In this document: positions 56,860 to 64,000 of the stretch, one piece after another
Position numbering within the stretch: position 1 is the first letter of the stretch
Layout of the letters: every line of letters begins with the position of its first letter
Assembly: GCA_948474755.1 (NCBI GenBank)
Contig: CAOLHI010000395.1
Location: 496,001 to 560,000, forward strand
Reading direction: 5' to 3'
From: Ctenosaura bakeri
Taxonomy: Eukaryota; Chordata; Lepidosauria; Squamata; Iguanidae
Length of the DNA stretch: 64,000 bases
Program-made: the position numbers and the translations under genes
The notes under the pieces: generated by a model
Database searches by the model: none
Seen by the model: the letters and a program-made list of their open reading frames with translations, nothing else
Told to the model about the DNA's origin: nothing

Positions 56860-59800
56860 CTTTTTTTAAAAAAAAATATGCTATGTGTCCTAAGAAACAA
56901 AAGACACAATACCCATCTACTTGGTTATTTCTGCCACAATGGCAGCACTTCAACCATGTGATATTTCTCCTCCACCATAGACTGAAAATTGGGAATAGAA
57001 AGAATACTTGTTCTTGTCTGTTTCCCTACAGAGAAAAAGTTATCCAACACTTAGGAAACTGTGGGAAGATGAATATAGCTGTGAGACTTCTCTGCAGCTT
57101 CCTCCCAGTATTAACATTTCAAGAGGTGTTCCAGGGACCTATTCTTCAGCAAAAACATTGCTTCCTGCACAGAAAAGATTTTTATTTCTGTGTAGAATAG
57201 TTTCCTAGAACATTTTGCAGGGCTCAGGAAAATACTGCAGTGAAATCCACATTCTCCTCTGTGACGGGGAGAAAAGTACAGAAATCTTCCAGTCTTACAT
57301 ATAGGAGAATATTTATATTCCTGCTGAGGATACTTCTCTTGAATTGTGGTGATAGGCATAGTTGCATAACCGATAGTTAAAAGTGTAATTATAGGAAGTG
57401 AAGTTGTTCTGTAACTACAATGTGATGCATTTCATTATCGGGAACAGGCACCAACTGCAAGTAGCTTGATATTTGTAATATAAAGGTAATTTCAAGCTCT
57501 GGTTCTCTGCACCAAATGTCAGGTACACATCCCACTGGAATGCACCCACACTTCCCTTTCATATTTTGGGCTGAGAATGGGAAGGGAAAGTATATTTGAA
57601 AATACTAGGAGAATTTTTACAAAATGCAATTCAGATGGTATATTGCACCCCAATTAATTGCTAAAACATCTAAAAACTATTCTAATAAGTGCTGGAAATG
57701 TGGCGAGAAAGTAGGGACATTTTTTCATATATGGTGGGAATGTAAAAAGGCTAAAGAATATTGGAGTATAATTCATGATCAAATTAATCAAATATTAGGA
57801 ACAAATTTGTTATCCAACCCGGAGTTATATTTATTAAATATGTTTACGGTAGTGAATGTACAATATCAAAAGGAATATGGGAGAGTATTATTGTATATGG
57901 TAACAGCAGCAAGAATTCTTTATGCCTCAAAATGGAAAAATTTAGAAATTCCTACGAAAAATGATTGGTTAATTAAGTTGTATGAAATGTTTCAAATGGA
58001 CCTGTTAACCGCTATGTTAAATGAGAAGATGGATAGAAATAAGATATTAAAGGAATGGGCTCCAATGAGTAAATTATGGAAAGAAAATTGGAAGGATAAT
58101 TTTATTGTATGAGGATTTAGTAGTTATGATAAAGTTATGATAAAGATAATATGTTTTATACCTTAAATACATTTGGTTAATTATTTTTATAGTTTTGGAG
58201 GATAAGGATGATAAATATAAGCAGTGTTGAGAGTCTATTCAATATTATTAATAGATAGATAAATATTAAATGTACAAATATTAAATCTACTCTCAGAGTA
58301 GATATAGTATATTTTATGTATAGAGTTGTGATTTTATTTAGATGGATATGTTATTATTAATATTCTGTGATTTATGTCTGGTTTTTTTTCTTCTGATTGT
58401 TTGTATAACTTGGTAATTTAACAAAATAAATAAATTCTGAGGGGAAAAAAGAGAAAATACTCATTTAATTGTTTTTCAAGTGTTGAGAAACCCCATGTTC
58501 CTATTCAGCCAACAGGTCACATTCTGCTAGAAACTGTTTTTGGAGTGAGAATTCACCCACACCTTCATTTCATGTTTGGCCTGAGATTAGGCATAGAAAG
58601 CATATTGGGAAATATGGTTAAATGGTTCAAAAAAAATGTTTCTTGAGTATCAAGAAACCTTGACAAGAAGAGTCCTGGATTGTAGAGAACTTTTGCAGTT
58701 TGGGACTTACCCTATTAAAAATTGGCATGTGGATATTTTGCACAGAAATCAATATCTCTGGGCAGAAAATGCCATTTCCTATGACAAAATGCGGTTGTCT
58801 GTGCAAACTATCCAAGTGCGAATTTTGTGCTCAGCAAATCCCAATTTCTGAATAGTCTTCCCAAAACTGCAGTTTTTGAGGATTGCTTTGCAGCTGGAAA
58901 ATACTAAAATTACTCATTGCTAACTTCAAGAGTAAAGTTTGCAAAGGGTCACATTCTTAACTGAGATCCTGTTGAGTGCTAACATGGAATAATTACACAA
59001 GGAGAATTTGGTGGGGCTGTCTGAGACTTAGGGCCTCCAGATTAGTAGGGGGAAGAAGTAACTTTCCTTTTAAGCCTTCCTGCTGAAGTTTAAGTCCTTC
59101 TTTCATTCTTGTACATGAAGTCAGTATAGGAAAATATTCTGATTGAGGACACATCACATAAACTTTAATTATCATCCATGATTGCATCACCAGACAGCCC
59201 ATAACTTAGTTAAGCTGCAAAGGAAGTGAAGTTTTGCCTTTGTTCCATTCCAATTGGAATGTGACATACTTCGTTACTAGGAAAAAAGAATCAATTGCAA
59301 GTAACTTGATATGTGTAACTAGTTACATCCAAGCTCTAGTTCTCCTGACCAAATATCAGGTACACATCCCAATAGAATGTGTTTCAAAGTGAGAGTTCAT
59401 CCACACTTCCCTTTCACATTTTGGGCTGAGATTAGGAAGGGAAAGAATATTTGAAAATATTCATAAAATTGTTTTTCAAGTATTGATAAAACCTGACAGG
59501 AAGAATCTTGGACTAATGAGAATTTTTACAGTTCAGGACTGATGTAATGGAAAATTCATACCTAGTTTTTTTTTGGACAGAAAGCAGCATTCTCTATCCA
59601 AGAAACAGAATTTTCTGCACTGAAAATCATATTTCTTCAAACATGCTGGTGGGGATTTTTGCAGAGAACAAAACCCAAACTGAAAAAAAGTCTTTGAAAA
59701 AAGTGCAATTTGCAAAGACTTTATTAGAAAGAAGAATGTTGCTAAAGTTACTTTCTTCAAGTTAGCAAAGAATTAGATGCCTAGAAATTCCGCAGGAATA

Positions 59801-59860
59801 GTTTGTCTCTCTCATCCCCATAATGGGAAGCTGCAATGGCTGAAATTCATTCCTCCACTC
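56860..59860. repeat. Family C region with repeated blocks
   Basis: Several blocks recur. AGGAAGTGAAGTT and the following 200 bp (57391) return at 59222. CACACTTCCCTTTCA with GGGCTGAGA recurs at 57547 and 59402, with a variant at 58558. TTTTTCAAGTRTTGA recurs at 58472 and 59474. Without the L1 insertion the main spacing is near 980 bp. Palindromic TTCTGCACAGAAAA-type words are common. No coding capacity recognised outside L1. Confidence 0.55.
57607..58452 (+). mobile_element. L1 LINE 3' end with intact C-terminal frame
   Basis: A 5'-truncated L1. The frame 57624-58112 (162 aa) is open from the break to the ORF2 stop and carries the Cys/His cluster CWKCGEKVGTFFHIWWEC. A 3' UTR with a T8 run and an A-rich tail follows. 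A 9-bp duplication GAAAATACT flanks it (57598-57606 and 58453-58461), typical of target-primed reverse transcription. The broken family C unit resumes directly at the right. It cannot move by itself because most of ORF2 and all of ORF1 are missing. Confidence 0.95.
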
Positions 59861-60449
59861 AGCTCTTAAGTGCATTGCACCTCCTTCTTCTTTTGCAACC
59901 GGTCATCTTATTTGTTGGATCCCACTGATGCCTATATACCTTCATTTACAATTTCCATTATCCTACTGTGTTGCTTACTTTGCAAACACTTCTTCTTAAA
60001 TTACTTCCAGTGGTGGAAGTCTGCAAGATCATGTTTAATTCATGAATATAAACTTAAACCAACATTACAATTCCCAATTCATACCTTCCAATATTCCAGA
60101 AAGAATATTTGGTTTACATTGCTAACTAAAACAACCATGTATTCTTATGGAGGAGAAATGATTCCTCTTAACCCTAAATATTATTGTTGATGTTAACAAG
60201 TAGAGTTTGTGTTGCTCCTTTTCCTCTCCAGGTATTTATATGTCCAGCAATTCATCTGAGGGCCACCTCCATCATTATGTAAGGCAATAAGGACAATAGA
60301 ATGGACAATAGAAAATAACAAGTCCTGCTTTCATTATCCTACCTCACATCCAATAAAAGTCTGCTTTCATCAGTTTGGTATGTGAGTAGAACATTCAGCA
60401 GAACTATACAACAGAACTGGTGTCTAGATCAAGGGAAGTAACATTGTCA
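59861..60449. other. Unassigned non-coding stretch
   Basis: The plus frame 59870-60190 (106 aa) has no recognised domain. No transposon recognised. Confidence 0.35.
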
Positions 60450-60945
60450 CTCTCTTCTGCTTTGGTCAGACCTCACTGAGAGTAATGTAACAAGTGCTGG
60501 GTGCCACAGTTTAAGACGGATGTTGACAAGTTCAATTGTGCCCAAAGGAAAGTGACCAAAATGGTGTAACCAAGTCCTAGGAGGAATGGTTGGAGGAGCT
60601 GGGTTCAGAGAAGAAAAGGCTGAACTGATAAGATAACCATCTCTGAACATCTGATGGACCATCTTGTAGAAGATGGAATGAACATCTTTTCTGATGCTTC
60701 AGTGAGTAAGATCCAAACCAATAGATCAAAATGAGAAGAAAGGACATCCCAACTGGATGATAGGAAGAATGCCATGATAGTAAAAAGTCATTCTGCAATG
60801 GAATAGACTACCTGAGAAGATGGTGGGTTCTCCATTACTGGAAGTTTTTAAACCAGCAATAGATAGCCATTTCTCTGGAGCATTTTAGAAATATATTACT
60901 GTGCTGCCAAGAGCTGGACCAGATATCCCTTGGAGCTTCTGGAGC
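60450..60945 (+). mobile_element. CR1 LINE fragment, old copy
   Basis: TTGGTCAGACCTCACTGAGA, AGTGACCAAAATGGTG, GGAGCTGGGTTCAGAGAAG and TTCTGCAATGGAATAGACTA follow CR1 order with many frame breaks. Older than the copies at 26513, 44415 and 46066. Confidence 0.75.
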
Positions 60946-61079
60946 CCACAGGAGACATTGACACAGAAAGAGCAATTTCTCTTCCACTTGGGAAGGATGA
61001 ATCAGAGACACAAAGACCTATATCATTTGTGAATGATTTGCTTTCAATTCAGCCCTTCCTTGTTGTTGTAACTTGTTGG

Positions 61080-61145
61080 TCCTCCTCCTCCCCCCTCCTC
61101 CTCCTCTCTTCTTTGTCTTCTCCTTCTCCTTCTTCCCTCCCCCTT
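61080..61145. repeat. (CTC)n / (CCT)n pyrimidine-rich tract
   Basis: Imperfect CTC and TTC units over about 65 bp. Confidence 0.85.
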
Positions 61146-61382
61146 TTGTGTCTTCAAGTCAACTCCAACTTACGAAAAACTTATGAAAACTGTGTCATTT
61201 TTTTCTTCTGGTCAAAATTTCTTCAGAGGTGGTTTGCCATTGCCTTTGTTAGCCTGTGAGAGTGTTACTTATCCAAAGTCACACACTGGTTTCCATAACT
61301 GAGTCAGTTCCTATGCTGAATCAAACCCTGGTCTTCCAAAGTCCCTGTCCAACAGTCAAACTATTACACTACACTGGTTCTT
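61146..61382 (-). mobile_element. MIR-like SINE with Bov-B-like tail, near full length
   Basis: Antisense tail TGTGTCTTCAAGTCAACTCC, middle AGAGGTGGTTTGCCATTGCC, core CAAAGTCACACACTGG and head CTGGTCTTCCAAAGTCCCTG ending at CACTACACTGGTTCTT. Confidence 0.8.
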
Positions 61383-61387
61383 AAAGA

Positions 61388-61552
61388 TGGGTTTTCTTGG
61401 CAAGATTCAAAGGAGGTTTGCTATGGCCTTCCAGCAAGATTGAGGACATAACTTGCCCTGTCACCCAATGGGTTTACATGAATAAGTAAGTCTTTGAATC
61501 TTGGCTTCTCAGACTCTAGTGCAACAATCAAAATACTATACCACTTTGGTTC
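61388..61552 (-). mobile_element. MIR-like SINE, second tandem copy
   Basis: Starts mid-element with GGGTTTTCTTGGCAAGATTC and repeats the order TTTGCTATGGCCTTCC, CACCCAATGGGTTTAC and CTTGGCTTCTCAGACTC. It follows the previous copy head to tail. Confidence 0.75.
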
Positions 61553-64000
61553 ACTTTCCTTACTTTCCCATCCTTAAAAAGATGAAGTGAAAATCCCAAA
61601 GCAAGGTCCTACTGCAAAGATTATGTTGCTCTTACATTGCACCTTTGGTATATGTCCTTATTCATTTTCATAAAATCTTTGGCTCTTTTTGTAGATCTAT
61701 TTGTTCTCTGCTTGTTGCAATTACAATAGCTTCTTTGTTGCTCCGTAGAATTAGCCTCAGTTCTTCTTTGTGAGTGCTTTGATAAGTTAAAGAGAAAAAG
61801 AGGGAGGGAGTTGCATCTCTCATCTTTTCATCTATATCTGGCAACAACTAACTCATCTTTGAAGTCCAAATTGTTGGGTAAAGATGGCAAAACACAAGAA
61901 CAAATGTCAAAAGCAATTTCTCTCAACAGCAGACTTGGATCCGAGCTTCTCTTCTAATGAAATAATTACACTACACAAGTAATTATCTTAACTTAGTTTG
62001 TCATAATTTAAAATTCATGTTAATTAAGCATCTTTTTCAAGATTGTAGTTCAACACTAACATATAGCTTGGGGGAAAAACACCCTCTAATATATGTTTTC
62101 TTACATTTTTAAATACCTTTAAGCAAATTAGAGCATTCTATCCTGAAGTTGTCTCACATAGCATAGAAGATCAAATTCTGCTGTATATTTCAAATGCCTT
62201 GAAGTTAACTTGTTTCTTTTCTCTGGTCAATGTTAAAGTCCAGGGTCTTCCCATTGCTTCCCTGATCCTATATTTTTAGGTCTAGAACCTGATTGATTCT
62301 ATTCTATTCCTATCTATTTATCATAATTTCAATTAAAGACATTTCTACTTTAGTTACTTGTAGTTTTGCTTCCATTACTTATAATTCCAAATAGGAACAG
62401 GGAGAATATTTATCACCATTCATTTCCCAATTGGAAAATGAGTTTCTTGCCACACCCCCAAAAAAAACGTTCAGAAAGAACAACACAAAGATGAAAAATC
62501 TGCACAGTTTTCAATCAGTACTTGCACAGTATTTGTGCTTTGCATTTCTCTGCAGAGAAATGGGATCCAAGAGAGCTTACAATAATCTGAAGAGATACTA
62601 CTAAAACATTATTTGTATAAATTAAAAACGAGATTCAATATCACAATTATTAAAATATACTTTAAAAAATTTGTAGGATGTAAGAACCTCATCATATATT
62701 ATCAGGATATATTTTCAGTTGCAACTGGAAGACCAATATTGTTTTTAAGTAAAAGGACAAACACTTGAAAATATCCTAGTGGCTTTTCGATTAGTGGGAA
62801 AGAAGTAATAGAAAAAAAAAAAAAAAAAAAGTATATGTGGGATGTGTAACAAATTGTTCTAGTGTTGTGGGTTCCTATTTTCTCTTCCACTCAGCTATAC
62901 TTTTTTCAGAATACTTCATTCCATTCTTCCTCTCAATTAGCACTGAATGTTCTGGTCGCTAAACATTTTCAGTCATCATTGTGCCACTGGGAGATGTTTT
63001 TTGTCTGGTGGAAAGAGCTACCTTTCATTTTTTAATTGTACTTCTGAAAAGTCTGTGTTCCTCTGAAGATACTCTTGTGGGTGAATGGTTCCTGCTTTGG
63101 CTAAATAAAGATCCAGGCTGAGAGAATTAATTCATTAGATAATAGAATGGCTACAGAATATGGAGCAGAGCCTTCAGCAGTACATAGCAGAGGTTGTCCA
63201 GTGATCCTCAAGATATAGTAGAGAAAGCGTTGGACATGTTTTTGGGGAAAAGGAACGGTCCAAGGTGTTGAAGCTCAGGAGCTTGGATAGGCCCTGCAAA
63301 TTTTGGACTAAATACCAGAAGCAGTCATCTGAGCCACTGGCCCTAGTGTGAGTATTTAGGATGAAGTTTCCAAGGTGCGAAGCAGTGGGATGCATAACGT
63401 TGTAGAGAATGAGTTGTGCCCCCGTGTTCCTCAATGAAATGTTGAAGTATGCTGGCATGGAGAAATAAGATGGAAAGTTCCACAACCGTGAAGCTAGTAC
63501 AGGCCATGTATAGACTGTATGCTACAGAGCTGATGTGCATGTTTGCTCTTATGCACTGCTTTGTCAGGAGATCAGAGGTCTTGATTCGCTTCTGTTATCT
63601 GCAACATCATGTTTAAAATTAGTTCCTCACTACCACTGCCACCCGACACATCTTTAAAGCACCGTATCCAAAACCTGCTCTTGGAATAGGTCTTGTAAGG
63701 CTGCCAAAGTGGTATACTGTAATTAGCATTTTTTGAAACAAAAAGGGGGGAGGTGAAAGCATCTCTTTTAACCTTCTGAGAAACAAAAAAGGAGGGCATC
63801 AAAGAAAATGTCTTGATCACCTGCCTTATATTTTGATGTAATGAGGGCATAGCAACATCACTGATTATGCACATATAGGGCAGAATCCTGTCTCCGTAAG
63901 TGGTCTTGCACCTGCAGGGATTAAAATCCTGTATTTCCATAACGTCTGTATCTGGTAGAGGACAACTTGTACATAATTACTTAGGGGAGTTGGCAAAGTA
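61553..64000. other. Long unassigned stretch
   Basis: About 2.4 kb with no recognised transposon or gene. An A18 run lies at 62813-62830. The minus frames at 63174-63485 and 63572-63940 (122 aa) have no recognised domain. Confidence 0.35.

Overview
The window looks like non-coding chromosomal DNA from a sauropsid, most likely a squamate (lizard or snake). Four kinds of repeat support this: CR1 and L2 LINEs with readable reverse-transcriptase tails, a Bov-B (RTE) LINE, tRNA-derived SINEs whose tails match L2 or Bov-B, and many short palindromic DNA transposons. Microsatellites are abundant. I found no protein-coding gene, exon series, tRNA, rRNA or CRISPR array. All long open frames I could explain lie in transposon remnants or simple repeats. 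The window is best read as intergenic DNA or a large intron. The species call is an inference.

Layout. 1-5 kb: two GGCC-ended DNA elements (1217-1780; the CpG-rich 4440-4920) among copies of a repeat rich in TTTCTGYRCAGAAA-like palindromes (family C). 5-15 kb: microsatellites, four family A fold-back elements and LINE 3' ends. 15-27 kb: a near-perfect hairpin (15185-15363), an old CR1, a tRNA SINE (16924-17170), an L2 with a half MITE inside it (21895-22795), and two more fold-backs, one nested in family B. 26.5-27.6 kb: a CR1 and an L2 meet head to head. 29-36 kb: a possible LTR, SINEs and fold-backs, one nested. 36-42 kb: mostly unassigned sequence with a CR1 remnant and a 117-bp mini-hairpin. 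42-49 kb: D and E elements, CR1s, and a Bov-B LINE (47861-48915) interrupted by a MITE and a (CTT)n expansion. 51.7-56.6 kb: nested elements, including three layers at 56017-56638. 56.9-59.9 kb: repeated blocks of family C interrupted by an L1 3' end with a 9-bp target duplication. 60-64 kb: CR1, two SINEs and unassigned DNA.

The most notable signal is a set of non-autonomous DNA transposons (families A, D and E here) that share ends of the form GGCCnTTTYC and exact 3-bp target-site duplications: TTG, TGT, CAG, CTG, TAA, AAA, TGA, ATA, CCA, TAT and AGA. Shared ends and duplication length suggest one transposase source, perhaps PIF/Harbinger-like. No transposase gene is in the window. SINE tails match the LINE ends present here: the 16924 SINE matches L2, and the MIR-like SINE matches Bov-B.

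Family letters A, B, C, D, E, G and H are my own labels, based on comparing copies within this window; they are not database names.
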